NCBI RefSeq assembly: GCF_023276435.1
Contig: NZ_JALLPO010000024.1
Location: 93,350 to 157,349 of the forward strand
Direction: 5' to 3'
Length of the DNA: 64,000 nucleotides
From: Sphaerisporangium perillae
Lineage (GTDB): Bacteria; Actinomycetota; Actinomycetes; Streptosporangiales; Streptosporangiaceae
Numbering within the stretch: the first letter of the stretch is position 1; the number at the start of each line of letters is the position of its first letter. Shown in pieces: positions 17,036 through 26,481 of this stretch. The notes below the pieces were generated by a model that was not told the DNA's origin, searched no databases, and saw only the letters and a list, made by a program, of their open reading frames with translations. The position numbers and the translations under genes are program-made.

Positions 17036-18679
17036 TCAGGTGACGTTCACCTGGGTGCTGGTCATCGAGATCTTGGTGGCGCCGCCGGCGGCCTCCAGGT
17101 TGATCTCGCGGTTGGCCTTGATCGTGAGGCTGCCCTGGGCGCTGATGGTGATCGAGCCGTCCTGGGCGTCCAGCGTGATCGAGCTTCCCGACTTGTCCTC
17201 GATCGTGAGCTTTCCGATGTTCGCGGTGTCGTCGAACGTGATCGTGTGGCCGGCCCTGCTCTTGATCACGCGCTTGCTGTTGGTGCCGTCCACGTTGGTC
17301 GCCGGCGGTGCCTGCTTGGCGGTCCACAATCCGCCGATCACGTACGGCTTGGCGAGGTCGCCGTGCTCGAACGCGACCAGCACCTGGTCGCCGGGTTCGG
17401 GCAGCGCGTAGAAGCCCATGTCCTTGCCGGCCATCGGGCGGGCGCACGGCGCCCAGCCGCTGGTGAAGTTGTCCGACATGCCGGGAAACGCCACCTTGAC
17501 CCGCCCGATCGGCACCTGGGGCGGCAGGTCGCGCAGCTCGTCGTTGTCCTGCACCACGCCGACCACCACGCCGTAGAACCGCTGCGGCTCGTTCGGCGAC
17601 GGCTCCTGAACCATCTGCCTGCGCAGCAGCCCCAGCAGGCTGGAGTGGCCGCGCTGGGTGATCGAGAACTCGGTGGTGAAGCCGTTGCCGTCGATCCGGT
17701 GGGTGACCTTGCGCGCCCGATAGGTGCCGCTGAACCGGCGCCCCACGCCCTGGACCGCGATGTAGTCCCCGGCCCGCAGGTCAGGGATGCCGATGCACGA
17801 TCCGGACCCCTCGTACATGCCCTCGAGCAGGTCCGCCAGCAGCGACCTGGCCAGCACCGCGGCGTCCAGCGGGTTCTCCACCGTGTGCTGCCTGATGCCC
17901 TTGCGGGCCAGCGAGCCGAGCAGCTCGATCGCCGCGCTGCCGAGGCGTTCCACCAGGTCGTCGAGGTCGAAGTCGGCCGCGAGGGCGGTGACGGTGATGG
18001 CCTGGGCGAGCTCCTGGTTGTACCCGCGGATCACCTGCAGGCCCGCCATGCCGGCCGCCGAGATGCGCGGGCTGAAGCCGGACAGGTTCCTGCCCCACGT
18101 GAGGACGTGCGCGGCGAGCCGGGGCCGGGGGAGCTGGAAGTGCAGCCGGTCCCACTCGACGTAGACGTCGAAGAAGTACCGCTCGGCCCGGCTCTTGAGG
18201 AAGGCCATGTCGCTCTCGGCCTGGATCACCTTCGCGGGCAGGCCAGGTGTGGGGTCCACGACCGGGATCAGCCCGTTCTCGGCCGCGATCCGCGCCGCGA
18301 TGAGGCTGTCGTTCATGAAGGTGTACTCGGTGGGCTCGGGCTGCGCGCGGCGCATCCGGAAGGACTTGTCGTAGCCGGACACGCGGATCGTCGGCGGCCC
18401 GTCCTGCGGGAACGACGGTTCGATCGCGGCGATCTCGCCGAGGAAGGCGGGCCTCAGGTCGTTGCCGTAGCCGAGGTGGATCTCGACGGTCTTGCCCAGG
18501 TCGAGCAGTGCCGAGTCCAGCAGGGCGTTGCCGGCGTTGTGCAGGGTGATGCCGAAGGAGCCCGCGAGGTCCAGGTCGCTCTCCACGACCAGGCCGAGGA
18601 TCTGGCGGGTCAGGTCGGCGGCGAGCGTCACGCCGGAGAGGCGCACCTCGAACCGCGGCGCGAACGGCGGCGCGCTCAC
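17036..18679 (-). CDS. VgrG-like spike protein (Afp8-type)
   Basis: A 547-residue protein. The N-terminal gp27-like hub (LGLVVESDLDLAGSFGITLH, residues about 28-47) is followed by a gp5-type OB domain (RFYGVVVGVVQDNDELRDLP) and a C-terminal beta-prism with repeats ITLDAQDGSITISAQGSLTI. Such proteins form the trimeric spike. The GTG start overlaps the LysM protein stop. There is no extra effector domain after the prism. Confidence 0.92.
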   Translation of the reverse strand: MSAPPFAPRFEVRLSGVTLAADLTRQILGLVVESDLDLAGSFGITLHNAGNALLDSALLDLGKTVEIHLGYGNDLRPAFLGEIAAIEPSFPQDGPPTIRVSGYDKSFRMRRAQPEPTEYTFMNDSLIAARIAAENGLIPVVDPTPGLPAKVIQAESDMAFLKSRAERYFFDVYVEWDRLHFQLPRPRLAAHVLTWGRNLSGFSPRISAAGMAGLQVIRGYNQELAQAITVTALAADFDLDDLVERLGSAAIELLGSLARKGIRQHTVENPLDAAVLARSLLADLLEGMYEGSGSCIGIPDLRAGDYIAVQGVGRRFSGTYRARKVTHRIDGNGFTTEFSITQRGHSSLLGLLRRQMVQEPSPNEPQRFYGVVVGVVQDNDELRDLPPQVPIGRVKVAFPGMSDNFTSGWAPCARPMAGKDMGFYALPEPGDQVLVAFEHGDLAKPYVIGGLWTAKQAPPATNVDGTNSKRVIKSRAGHTITFDDTANIGKLTIEDKSGSSITLDAQDGSITISAQGSLTIKANREINLEAAGGATKISMTSTQVNVT

Positions 18680-19440
18680 GGCCGCCGCCCCGTCGCGCCG
18701 GTGGTCGCGCCGCCCGGCGCGGGGATGACCAGCGACCTGCCCGGCAGCAGGTCGAACGGGTCGTCGATCCTGTTGGCGCCGGCGATCTCCCGCCAGCGGC
18801 CCGGATCGCCCAGGTAGGCGGCGGCGATGCCGCTCAGCGTGTCGCCGGACACCGTGACGTGGAGCGTCGCCGACCCGGACAGCACCGCGTTCGCCGCCGC
18901 CACCGTGCCGGCCGCCGCCGCGTTCGCCGCCGCCGAGACGGTCGGCGAGCCGAAGAACACTCCTTGGCGGATCTCGACGCCCACCTCGACGTACTCCTGC
19001 AGGCGCACCGACATGGTGGAGCGCACCGGGGTGCCGTCGCGCCGGAACATGGTGAACCGCTGCCCGGCGTCGGTCAGCACGCAGCGGAACTGCACCCGGC
19101 CGAGGGAGAACAGCAGCACCGGCGGCGCCTGGGTGCGCGGGTCCCTGTCGAGCAGCCGCACGATGGGCGCCGTGTGCTCGCGCACGTCCTCGCCGGTCTC
19201 GTAGGTGTCGAAGAACAGCTCCATGGTGAGCACCCGCGCCTTGCCCCGCACGTACTGCAGCGGCGGCGCGTCCAGGCCCGGGATGCCGACCTCCGCGAAC
19301 ACGTTGCCCTGCTCGAGCTGGAGCTCCTCCGGGTTGTACATCACCGCGTGGCCGGTGCCGGTGGTGGTGTCGATGATCAGCGCCTTGGCCAGCTCGTTGC
19401 TGACCCGCCTGGCCGGGCGTACGGGCTTCGGCACGGGCAT
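18676..19440 (-). CDS. LysM-containing baseplate hub protein (Afp7-type)
   Basis: A 254-residue protein with the eCIS pattern MYNPEELQLEQGNVFAEVGI near residue 34, then a C-terminal LysM module (SGDTLSGIAAAYLGDPGRWR, then NRIDD and LLPGRSLVIPAPG). It joins the tube end to the VgrG hub. LysM here is a structural module of the gp53 kind and not evidence for wall binding. One base separates it from the DUF4157 gene. Confidence 0.88.
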   Translation of the reverse strand: MPVPKPVRPARRVSNELAKALIIDTTTGTGHAVMYNPEELQLEQGNVFAEVGIPGLDAPPLQYVRGKARVLTMELFFDTYETGEDVREHTAPIVRLLDRDPRTQAPPVLLFSLGRVQFRCVLTDAGQRFTMFRRDGTPVRSTMSVRLQEYVEVGVEIRQGVFFGSPTVSAAANAAAAGTVAAANAVLSGSATLHVTVSGDTLSGIAAAYLGDPGRWREIAGANRIDDPFDLLPGRSLVIPAPGGATTGATGRRP

Positions 19441-19441
19441 G

Positions 19442-20443
19442 TCAGCCTCCCCGCTCGAACTCGGTGCGCAGCTGGCGCATCAGGTCGGCGATGAGGCCGC
19501 GGCGCAGTGCCTCGACGTCGAACGGCGGCTGCTGAGCGAGATCGCGGCCGACCGGCGCCGTCATCGGGTGCGCCGCCGCGTGCGGCGCGATGGCCGGGGT
19601 GGGAGCGGGCGCGGCGGCCGGAGCGACGCCGGGATCGGGGAGCGCGGGCGGGCCGGCCGGGGGCGGCGCCGCACCCGGGCCGGGCGCGCGCAGATCGGGG
19701 TCGTCGCCCGAGCCGGGGGCGTGGCGGGCCGCCGACTCCCGTGCCAGCGCCGCCCGCTCCTCGGCGGCGACTCCGCCGGGCGCCGCGCGCCGCCAGGCAC
19801 CGCCTGGGTCCAGCAGCGCGGTCACGTGGGTCGCCTCGTGGGCGAGCAGCCCGAAACCGGCCGGATCCCCGGGACGGAACCGGCCGTCGCGGAAGTAGAC
19901 GTCGGCGCCCTGAGTCACGGCGTCGGCGCCGTGCGCCCGGGCGACGGTGTCGGCCGCCGCGTCGTCGTGGACGCGCAGCGCGTCGGCGCCCAGCCCGGCG
20001 ACGCCGCGCAGGCGCGAGCGCACGCCGGACGGCAGGGCCCGTCCCGGGGCGGCGGCCGGGGCGCGCACCGGCTCCGCACCCGGGAACTCGGCCGGCGTCC
20101 GATCGCCCGAGGGGTCGTGCGCGGCGGGCGGCCCCGGGGGAGAGGCCTCACCCGGGGATGCCGCGGAAGGGCCGGCGCCGGGCGCATCGCCCACCGGCAC
20201 GCCGCGCACGATCTCGCCCTGCCGGCCGACAGGCGACTCCTGCCGTTCGAACCGCCCGTCGAACGGCTCGGTCAGGCGCGTCACGTGCTCGAACACCCGC
20301 GCCAGCCCGCCGGCCCAGGGATAGGACGGCAGGTGACGTGCGGCCATCCGGCGGCCGGCCTCGTCGAGGCGCTCCCCGAGCGTCCCCGCCGGTGTGCCGT
20401 CGTCCGTCATCGTTCGCGCCACCCCCTCCACCTGCTCGTCCAT
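19442..20443 (-). CDS. DUF4157 domain protein (eCIS-associated, zincin-like)
   Basis: A 333-residue protein. A central domain (about 145-215) has LGADALRVHDDAAADTVARA and LLAHEATHVTALL, the HExxH-like motif of DUF4157, a hallmark of eCIS loci. It is flanked by Pro/Ala/Gly-rich, probably disordered arms. The C-terminus is a short helix (RRGLIADLMRQLRTEFERGG). Whether it is an active metalloprotease or a structural/cargo-processing factor is unknown. It sits where a tape-measure gene might be expected. ATG 20410 is an alternative start. Confidence 0.82.
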   Translation of the reverse strand: MDEQVEGVARTMTDDGTPAGTLGERLDEAGRRMAARHLPSYPWAGGLARVFEHVTRLTEPFDGRFERQESPVGRQGEIVRGVPVGDAPGAGPSAASPGEASPPGPPAAHDPSGDRTPAEFPGAEPVRAPAAAPGRALPSGVRSRLRGVAGLGADALRVHDDAAADTVARAHGADAVTQGADVYFRDGRFRPGDPAGFGLLAHEATHVTALLDPGGAWRRAAPGGVAAEERAALARESAARHAPGSGDDPDLRAPGPGAAPPPAGPPALPDPGVAPAAAPAPTPAIAPHAAAHPMTAPVGRDLAQQPPFDVEALRRGLIADLMRQLRTEFERGG

Positions 20444-20483
20444 TTCCGTCCCGTCCTGCCGCGGCCGGCGTCGGGTCCGCGCC

Positions 20484-20696
20484 TCACCCGCCGCCCCGCT
20501 CGCGTTCGAGCTGGCTCGCGACCTCCCGCACCCAGCGCCGCCGCTGGGCGTGGTCGAGGTTCAGCACCTCGGTAAGGGTCCAGTGCACATGTCTTCCGAG
20601 GAAGGCCGCCTCCTGGTGGACCCGGTCCAGGGGGTAGCCCGCTATCCCCCCAGCGGCGGCACCTCCAGCTCCTGGCGGCGGCCACAGTGCGGGCAC
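20484..20696 (-). CDS. DUF6760-like small eCIS protein
   Basis: The conserved part is GYPLDRVHQEAAFLGRHVHW followed by NLDHAQRRRWVREV, typical of the small DUF6760 proteins found between tail-assembly and hub genes. The annotated ATG (20696) overlaps the upstream gene by 55 bases, and the family similarity starts only about 17 residues later. At that point the sequence is GGGGGATAGCG, where ATA would overlap the upstream TAG, so a rare ATA start is possible. The exact start is unresolved. Confidence 0.7.
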   Translation of the reverse strand: MPALWPPPGAGGAAAGGIAGYPLDRVHQEAAFLGRHVHWTLTEVLNLDHAQRRRWVREVASQLERERGGG

Positions 20697-21004
20697 TCCG
20701 CCGTGAGCGTCCGCGGGCTCAGGCCGTTGACGCGGTTGTAGAGGTCCTGCAGGTAGGCCAGATCCGCGGAGAACAGCCCTTCGATGACCCCGGGATTGAC
20801 CTCCTCCAGGCCGCCGAGCTTGATCACCACCCGGGAGAGCAGGATGACGATCAGGTAGGCGGGCAGGTTCCGCACCCGTGGATCGTTGAGCGGGTAGATC
20901 TCGTCGGCGGCCGTCGCCAGCCGCATCACGCCCGTGCGGTGGAGGTTGCCCTCCGCGTCCACGTACCCCTTCGGCAGCTCGAACTCGACCTCGGTGACCA
21001 GCAC
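20642..21004 (-). CDS. eCIS tail-assembly protein with CxxC motif
   Basis: A 120-residue protein from GTG 21004. The body (EVEFELPKGYVDAEGNLHRT, RLATAADEIYPLNDPR, IEGLFSADLAYLQDLYNRVN) matches the conserved eCIS protein that follows the tube gene, comparable to phage tail-assembly chaperones. The C-terminus has CPHCGRRQELEV, a single CxxC knuckle. The GTG lies five bases after the tube stop. Confidence 0.78.
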   Translation of the reverse strand: MLVTEVEFELPKGYVDAEGNLHRTGVMRLATAADEIYPLNDPRVRNLPAYLIVILLSRVVIKLGGLEEVNPGVIEGLFSADLAYLQDLYNRVNGLSPRTLTAECPHCGRRQELEVPPLGG

Positions 21005-21006
21005 GC

Positions 21007-21447
21007 TCAGACCCGCGTCAGTCCCTCGTGCGCGAGCACGAGGGTGTCGATGGCGATGTCGCCGCCTTTGGCGCTGAACGCGGGGCCCTCCCACTTGGTC
21101 GGCCAGGCGCGGAAGAAGTTCCACCGGGCCACCTCGGCGCTGTTGGCCAGGTCGAACACGACGATCGAGCCGTTCTTGCGCACGACCAGGCCGTCGGCGA
21201 TCTGCTGGCGCCACTCCCACAGCTCGGTGGAGGCGGTCAGGCCCCACTTCAGGGAGATGTCGGAGAAGCTGGTCTTGCCGGGCAGCTTGCGCACCGTCAC
21301 GTTGTCGCCGCCCTCGCGGTTCTCGATCACCTCTGTGGTGGAGCCGAGCCCGCTGCACTCGGTGAAGCTCGCCTGGGCGATGCCGTCGAGCTCCACCAGG
21401 AAGTTGAAATTGCGGAAGGGATCGACGCGCTGTCCTGTCTGAGCCAT
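21007..21447 (-). CDS. Inner tube protein (gp19/Afp1-type)
   Basis: A 146-residue protein with DPFRNFNFLVELDGIAQASF, SGLGSTTEVIENREGGDN and a C-terminal DTLVLAHEGLTRV strand, characteristic of the short eCIS/phage tube subunit that stacks as hexamers. GGAGGACAGCAG precedes ATG 21447. It is the only tube gene in the window. Confidence 0.93.
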   Translation of the reverse strand: MAQTGQRVDPFRNFNFLVELDGIAQASFTECSGLGSTTEVIENREGGDNVTVRKLPGKTSFSDISLKWGLTASTELWEWRQQIADGLVVRKNGSIVVFDLANSAEVARWNFFRAWPTKWEGPAFSAKGGDIAIDTLVLAHEGLTRV

Positions 21448-21461
21448 CTGCTGTCCTCCTG

Positions 21462-22598
21462 CTAACCTTCGCTGATCCGCGCGCCGCCGTCCCACAGGCC
21501 GATGCGCAGCACGACGTATTCGGCCGGACGGGTGGGGGCCACCCCGATCTCGACGATGACCTGGCCGAGGCCGCGCACCGCCGGAGGGTTGAGCTCCTCG
21601 GTGATGCGCACGTAGAACGCCTCCTTGGCGGTGGCGCCGAACAGCGCGCCCGCCTCCCAGACCCGGGTCAAGAACTCGGTGATCGAGCGTTCCAGGCCCT
21701 TCCACAACGCGGTGTTGTTGGGCGCGAAGACCGCCCAGCGGACGCCCTGGACGATCGAGTCCTCGATGTAGGACACCAGCCGCCGCACGTTGACGTACCG
21801 CCACTGCGTCCCGTCGGTCAGGGTGCGGGCGCCCCAGACCAGGGGCGGGCGCCCGGGGAAGCGGCGGATGGCGTTGATCCCGGCCTTGTTCAGCGCCCCC
21901 TGCTCGGCGTCGTTGAGCGCGTACTCCAGGTCGACCGCACCTCGTACGGTCTCGTTGGCCGGCGCCTTGTGCACCCCGACGGAGCCGTCGCAGCGCGCCA
22001 TCACGCCGGCGACATGCCCGGAGGGTGGGACGGTGACGGTCGCCGAGGTGCCGGGCCGCGCGGTGGGATCGGGGATCACGATCCACGGCCAGTACAGCGC
22101 CCCGAAGCCGTTGGCGGACTTCAGGCCGCCGCGCTGCTTCTGCAGGGCGCCGTCGGCCTTGAGCGGCGTGGTGTCCTGCGCGCCGTCGAGCACGGCGAAC
22201 CGGTCGCCCATCGTCTCGCAGTGCGCGAGCACCTTCGCCTGGACGGTGGGGTCGACGACGCCGGGCAGGCAGACCATGCTGACGTCGGCCAGCCGGGTCA
22301 GCGCGTCGAGCGCGCCGTCCACCCCGCCGTTGTCCTTGATCGGCACGACGTACGCGAACGTCCCGCCGTTCTCCAGGAAACCCCGCACCGCGTACGGCAG
22401 GTTCAGCGACGCCTTGTAACCGCCGAAGGCGTCGGTGTACGCGGTCCAGTTGGTGATCGCCACCGGCTTGCCGAGGGCGCTGTCGGCCGCGGCGACCCCG
22501 ATGAGGGCCGGGACGCTGGTGCCCGCGCCCGTGATGGGCCCGGCCGGCGTGATCTCCTCGATGTAGACGCCCGGCGCCTTGGACTCATAGTCGATCAT
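21462..22598 (-). CDS. Contractile sheath protein (Afp2-type)
   Basis: A 378-residue protein. The N-terminal handshake arm is YESKAPGVYIEEITPAGPI, then LIGVAAADSALGKPVAITNW and the C-terminal arm YVVLRIGLWDGG. These are strongly typical of eCIS sheaths, which at this length lack the extra outer domains of larger phage sheaths. It forms the contractile outer cylinder. GGAGGAGACG precedes ATG 22598. It is the only sheath gene in this operon. Confidence 0.94.
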   Translation of the reverse strand: MIDYESKAPGVYIEEITPAGPITGAGTSVPALIGVAAADSALGKPVAITNWTAYTDAFGGYKASLNLPYAVRGFLENGGTFAYVVPIKDNGGVDGALDALTRLADVSMVCLPGVVDPTVQAKVLAHCETMGDRFAVLDGAQDTTPLKADGALQKQRGGLKSANGFGALYWPWIVIPDPTARPGTSATVTVPPSGHVAGVMARCDGSVGVHKAPANETVRGAVDLEYALNDAEQGALNKAGINAIRRFPGRPPLVWGARTLTDGTQWRYVNVRRLVSYIEDSIVQGVRWAVFAPNNTALWKGLERSITEFLTRVWEAGALFGATAKEAFYVRITEELNPPAVRGLGQVIVEIGVAPTRPAEYVVLRIGLWDGGARISEG

Positions 22599-22625
22599 CG
22601 TCTCCTCCTACGCCTGCGGGACGGG

Positions 22626-23450
22626 TCAGTGGCCGGGCAGGACCACGTCGTGGATCTGGGCCTCGGCCGCGTAGTTCACGGGCACCTGCCGGTCGGGATG
22701 GCCGGCGGCCTGCACCCGCAGGTGGTAGGCGCCGAAGCCGAGGCCTTCGACGGCGAACCCACCGTCGCGGCCCGAGGTGACCTGGTCGCCGGTCTCGGTC
22801 ACGGTCACCGTGGCGCCGGGGACCGGGGCCAGGGTGTGGTCCAGTACCCGGCCGGCGAGCGCGGGATACTGCGGCGAGGCGGTCCGCACCTGCACACCCT
22901 GCACCGCGGCGAACTCCTCGACCTGGTCGAAGGGGTCCACCGTGATGGTCACGGTCAGCGCGAAGGCCGGGCGGGGCGGCACGCCGAGGGCGCTCCAGAA
23001 GTGGCCCATCGCCTGCCCCTCCCTGGTCTGCGCCACGACGGCCGGCAGCGGGTACGGCTGGGGCGGGGTCTGCAACGTCCCCTGCAGGAAACGTTCGTCG
23101 ATCACCGGGAACCGGCTCAGCCACACCAGGGCGAGGCCGAGCAGCCGATGTTCCTCGGCGGCCCTCATCCCGGCCGTCCGCGACGACCACGCGGTGGTGA
23201 GGTAGGTGCAGTCGACGCGCAGCGACGGCAGCCGGGCGCGGTAGCCGCTCCCGGCGCGCTCCAGCACTCGCGCCTCGTCGCGCAGCGTGCGGTTCTCGGT
23301 GACCTCGTGCAGGAACAGGTTCACGGTGGCCTGCGCCGGCTTGTAGTCCTTGTCGGGGGTGTCGAAGCTGACGTCGGCGTCGCGCAGGAATTCCGGGGCC
23401 GCCGGGTCGCGCAGGAGCGCCTTCAGGGTCGCGTCGAGGTCCTGGAACAT
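22626..23450 (-). CDS. DUF4255 tail-terminator protein (Afp16-type) with Ig-like C-terminus
   Basis: A 274-residue protein. Residues 1-185 are DUF4255 ([34 protein letters not shown]), the cap that ends tube and sheath growth. Residues about 195-265 look like a carboxypeptidase-regulatory/Ig-like fold ([39 protein letters not shown]), which could contact another partner at the top of the particle. There is no membrane helix. Confidence 0.88.
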   Translation of the reverse strand: MFQDLDATLKALLRDPAAPEFLRDADVSFDTPDKDYKPAQATVNLFLHEVTENRTLRDEARVLERAGSGYRARLPSLRVDCTYLTTAWSSRTAGMRAAEEHRLLGLALVWLSRFPVIDERFLQGTLQTPPQPYPLPAVVAQTREGQAMGHFWSALGVPPRPAFALTVTITVDPFDQVEEFAAVQGVQVRTASPQYPALAGRVLDHTLAPVPGATVTVTETGDQVTSGRDGGFAVEGLGFGAYHLRVQAAGHPDRQVPVNYAAEAQIHDVVLPGH

Positions 23451-23459
23451 GTGGTGTCC

Positions 23460-25619
23460 TCATCCCTCACCCGGCCCGGTGCGAAGCTCCGAGTCCAGCA
23501 GGATCTTGCCCATGTTGTGGTGCTCGCGGCGGACGGCCTCGAGCAGATGGGACATGCCGATCGGGCGGTCCTGCGCGGCGGCGAGGAAGGCCGCGCGCAG
23601 CACGGCGTTGCCGATGTTCCCGCCGGAGAGGCGGAAGTCGCGGCCGAGCCGCCCGAAGTCGACGTCGTCCTCGCGCGGCGCGCTGTCCGGGAGGCTGACC
23701 TGCCAGATGCGCCGCCGCTGCGCCTCGTCGGGGAAGGGGAAGTCGACGACGAACTGGAGCCGGCGGGTGAAGGCGTCGTCCAGGTGCTGGCGCAGGTTCG
23801 TGGCCAGGATCGCGACGCCGTCGTGCTGCTCCATCCGCTGCAGGAGGTAGGCGGTCTCGATGTTGGCGTACCGGTCGTGGGCGTCGCGTACCTCGGAACG
23901 CTTGCCGAACAGCGCGTCGGCCTCGTCGAACAGCAGGATCGCGTCGGCGTCGGCGGCCGCGGTGAAAATGCGCTCCAGGTTCTTCTCGGTCTCGCCGATG
24001 TACTTGCTGATCACCGAGGACAGGTCGATCTTGAACAGGTCCAGGCCCAGCTCGCCGGCGACGACCTCGGCGGCCATGGTCTTGCCGGTGCCCGGCGGGC
24101 CGGCGAACAGGGCGCTGACGCCCTTTCCCCGTGCGGGCCCGCCGTCGAAGGCCCAGTCGTGCCAGACGCGCCGGCGCAGGGCAACCCGCAGGCACAGCTC
24201 GCGTAGCTGGGTCGTGGGGTCGCCGGGCAGGACGAGATCGTCCCAGGTGCGGGATGAGGTGATCCTGCGGGCCAGGGCCGCCAGTTGGTGACCGGTCTGG
24301 TCGCGCGCCGCGGCGAACAGGTCCCCGCGCGCCGGTCCGCTTGGTGATGCGGGCCCGCAGGCGGACGCCGCGCCCGCGGCCGCGACGGCGTGGGCGATCT
24401 GGCCAGGCCCGAAGCGGAAGCGGCCCGCGAGCGCCTCGGCCAGGTCGCCGGGGGCGGCGACGCCGGCCTCGGCCAGGCAGGCCGCCCATACCTGGCGCCG
24501 GACCTCGTGCCCCGGGCGGGCGAACGGCACCGTGACGACGCCGAGCGGCGGCCCGCCGAGCGGCAGCCAGGGCCGGTCGCCGGCCATGATCACGATGCCG
24601 GGGTGGCGGGCCAGCCGCTCGGCGAGCGCCCGGCGGGCGTGGGCCGGCCCATGGGCCGCGACCCCGGCGTCCTCGGTGTCGCTCGGGCGCAAGGCGTCCG
24701 CGGCGTCGAGGTAGAGCAGCGCACCGTGCAGCTGGGCTTCGCGGAAGGCGCGGAACAGCACCTCCTCCGTCTCCTCGCCGGTGGTGGGCGGGCCGGCCAG
24801 GCCGAGCGTCAGCAACGGTGCCCGCAGCTCCCCCGCCAGGGCTTCGGCGGTGGTCCGGCGGCCCGACCCCGGCGGCCCCTGGAAGTACAGCCGCAGCGGA
24901 CGGTGCTCCCGCGCGGCCCGCGCCGTGGCCAGCAGCGGCTCACGCGCGGAGGCCGGCAGGGGGACGGCGGGCCAGCGGCCGGGCGGGGGAGCGGTGAGGC
25001 GGCAGCGGGCGGCGAGCCTGCGGTCGAGGCCGCCCTGGAGGAGCAGGACGTCGACGATCTGCTCGTCGAGGGCGATGAAGTGCGCGAGCAGCGGCGGCCG
25101 GACCGGCCGCTCGTCCGGCACGAGCGTGACCACGTGCTCGCCGACCAGCGGTGCGTCGGCACGGAACATCGAGCGGGCGGCGAGCTTGCCGGCCACGGTC
25201 GTGGTGACCAGGTCCAGGGCGAGGTTGACGGTGGGACGCCGGCGGTTGACGTCGTCCTGCAGGTAGCCGTACAGCCGTTCGTACCGCGGATCCACCTCGG
25301 GCGCGAGGGCGACCAGGACGACGTCGAGTTCCTGGTCGGTGAGGCCGTAGGTGTCGCGCAGCCAGCTCCAGCCGGCGTGGTCGCCGGTCACCTCGTCCCA
25401 GCCCGGCCGCACCGGCTCGGCCGTGCCGCGCGCGGCCGTTCCGGCCAGCAGCGGGGCGCCGGGCTCGCCGTGGAGCGAGGTGGCGGCCTGCTCGGCGGTG
25501 ACGTACAGCCCCCGGAAGGCGTCGGCGGCGGCCCCGGCGCCGAACCGCTCGCGGGCCTGGGCCGTGGCGCGGGTGAGAAGCACGTCGAGCCGCGTGAAGG
25601 GGAGCTCGATGGCATTCAC
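23460..25619 (-). CDS. Tandem AAA+ ATPase of the injection system (Afp15-type)
   Basis: About 719 residues from GTG 25619 ([15 protein letters not shown]). An earlier in-frame GTG at 25712 would add 31 residues, and neither start has a good ribosome site. The first AAA domain is degenerate (GPPGSGRRT near 248, [10 protein letters not shown] near 303: arginine replaces the Walker lysine). The second is complete ([16 protein letters not shown] near 505, [14 protein letters not shown] near 560, followed by [15 protein letters not shown]). Such ATPases are required for assembly or sheath termination in eCIS. First gene of the operon. Confidence 0.9.
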   Translation of the reverse strand: MNAIELPFTRLDVLLTRATAQARERFGAGAAADAFRGLYVTAEQAATSLHGEPGAPLLAGTAARGTAEPVRPGWDEVTGDHAGWSWLRDTYGLTDQELDVVLVALAPEVDPRYERLYGYLQDDVNRRRPTVNLALDLVTTTVAGKLAARSMFRADAPLVGEHVVTLVPDERPVRPPLLAHFIALDEQIVDVLLLQGGLDRRLAARCRLTAPPPGRWPAVPLPASAREPLLATARAAREHRPLRLYFQGPPGSGRRTTAEALAGELRAPLLTLGLAGPPTTGEETEEVLFRAFREAQLHGALLYLDAADALRPSDTEDAGVAAHGPAHARRALAERLARHPGIVIMAGDRPWLPLGGPPLGVVTVPFARPGHEVRRQVWAACLAEAGVAAPGDLAEALAGRFRFGPGQIAHAVAAAGAASACGPASPSGPARGDLFAAARDQTGHQLAALARRITSSRTWDDLVLPGDPTTQLRELCLRVALRRRVWHDWAFDGGPARGKGVSALFAGPPGTGKTMAAEVVAGELGLDLFKIDLSSVISKYIGETEKNLERIFTAAADADAILLFDEADALFGKRSEVRDAHDRYANIETAYLLQRMEQHDGVAILATNLRQHLDDAFTRRLQFVVDFPFPDEAQRRRIWQVSLPDSAPREDDVDFGRLGRDFRLSGGNIGNAVLRAAFLAAAQDRPIGMSHLLEAVRREHHNMGKILLDSELRTGPGEG

Positions 25620-25754
25620 GTGCTCGGCCGGGAAAATCGCGTCGTCCACCGTGGAAGGAAATAAAGGTACGCCAATAGACACATCTGCCCCCGAGGACGA
25701 ACCGATGAACACTCCCGGCCCGATCGATGCGACGACTCATCCCCCCGGCTTGGA

Positions 25755-25784
25755 ACGTTACGAATCACGTGATGGCATTGTCAA
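25755..25784 (-). promoter_or_regulatory. Probable sigma70-like promoter of the injection-system operon
   Basis: Read on the - strand: TTGACA (25784-25779), an 18-base spacer, then TAACGT (25760-25755), giving a start near 25748, about 130 bases before the ATPase start. The spacer contains the perfect palindrome ATCACGTGAT (25764-25773), well placed for a repressor to block polymerase. Confidence 0.65.
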
Positions 25785-26279
25785 TAGTTCGAGCGACTTC
25801 AACGGTGTTGATCAGAAACGCGGTCTTCCTCGCCTTGGTGCCCTTGGTCGTAGGTGTCCCCGAGCTCGGCCGATCCGTCACGCCGGGCTACTTCGCTGCT
25901 GCCGTGGAATTGCTGGTTTGCGGCAATTGACCGCAAATGAGGGGCTATGACGGCCGTTCGACCGGCTTTTCACGGTTGTCACCGTGTGCCGCCTCGTACG
26001 GGCAGGGCGGCACCGGGAGCCGGCCGGCCCGGCCAGACGTCGGCCACGGCGTCTTCGTCGCTCCGCCCGTATGACGCCCCGCCCGTGTGACGTCCCGCCG
26101 GTGTGTCGCCTGTCGAGGGCGTCGGCGCCTTCGCCGGCACCGTCGTCCCCGGCGCCCCTGCGATCCCCGTCCCCACCGCCCGCCCACGGCCCCGGACCCG
26201 CCCGTGAAGGACCCCGAGAACCCCACGGCGCATCGCACCGGCCTCAGTGGATCACACCTTGAATCAAACCCGCAGACGG
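25785..26279. other. Intergenic stretch with no gene seen
   Basis: Short open frames on both strands here are compositionally random (Arg/Pro/Gly-rich) and match nothing recognised. The only structure seen is a loose 16-base repeat near 26066-26100 (CCCGTATGACGCCCCG, CCCGTGTGACGTCCCG). It separates the eCIS promoter from the decayed regulator pair. Confidence 0.6.
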
Positions 26280-26481
26280 TCAGATCAAGGGGTCGAACTC
26301 GCCGGTCTTGACGCAGCCGATGAAGGTCTGCCAGGTGGGGCGAGGAGGAGCTTAGGGCCGTGGGGATTCTTGCTGTCCCGGACCGCTACCACCCGGGGAC
26401 GTTGGCGGCCACCTCGACACACTGCCCGCCGTTGCCACCGGAATGCGATGACTTCCGCCATGCAGCGGTGCTCAGATCCAT
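26280..26481 (-). pseudogene. DUF397 gene with two frameshifts
   Basis: The ATG at 26481 overlaps the end of the regulator remnant upstream. The DUF397 pattern can be read only across three frames: WRKSSHSGGNGGQCVEVAAN in the first, then VVAVRDSKNPHGPKLL after loss of one base in a G/C run near 26395, then TWQTFIGCVKTGEFDPLI after a second one-base loss near 26350, ending at TGA 26282. DUF397 proteins normally pair with XRE-DUF5753 regulators, as here. Inactivation is visible directly. Confidence 0.8.

Noticed and set aside
18676..19440. LysM module taken as evidence that the particle binds peptidoglycan
   Set aside because: Hub proteins of contractile systems carry LysM as a structural part, so it gives no target information.
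19442..20443. DUF4157 protein as an active metalloprotease toxin
   Set aside because: Only the HEATH motif is visible. The third ligand and substrate side are not clear, and the family is found as a structural or accessory eCIS protein.
25945..26238. Possible small - strand gene upstream of the injection operon
   Set aside because: Only Arg/Gly low-complexity sequence, no ribosome site and no similarity to eCIS genes.
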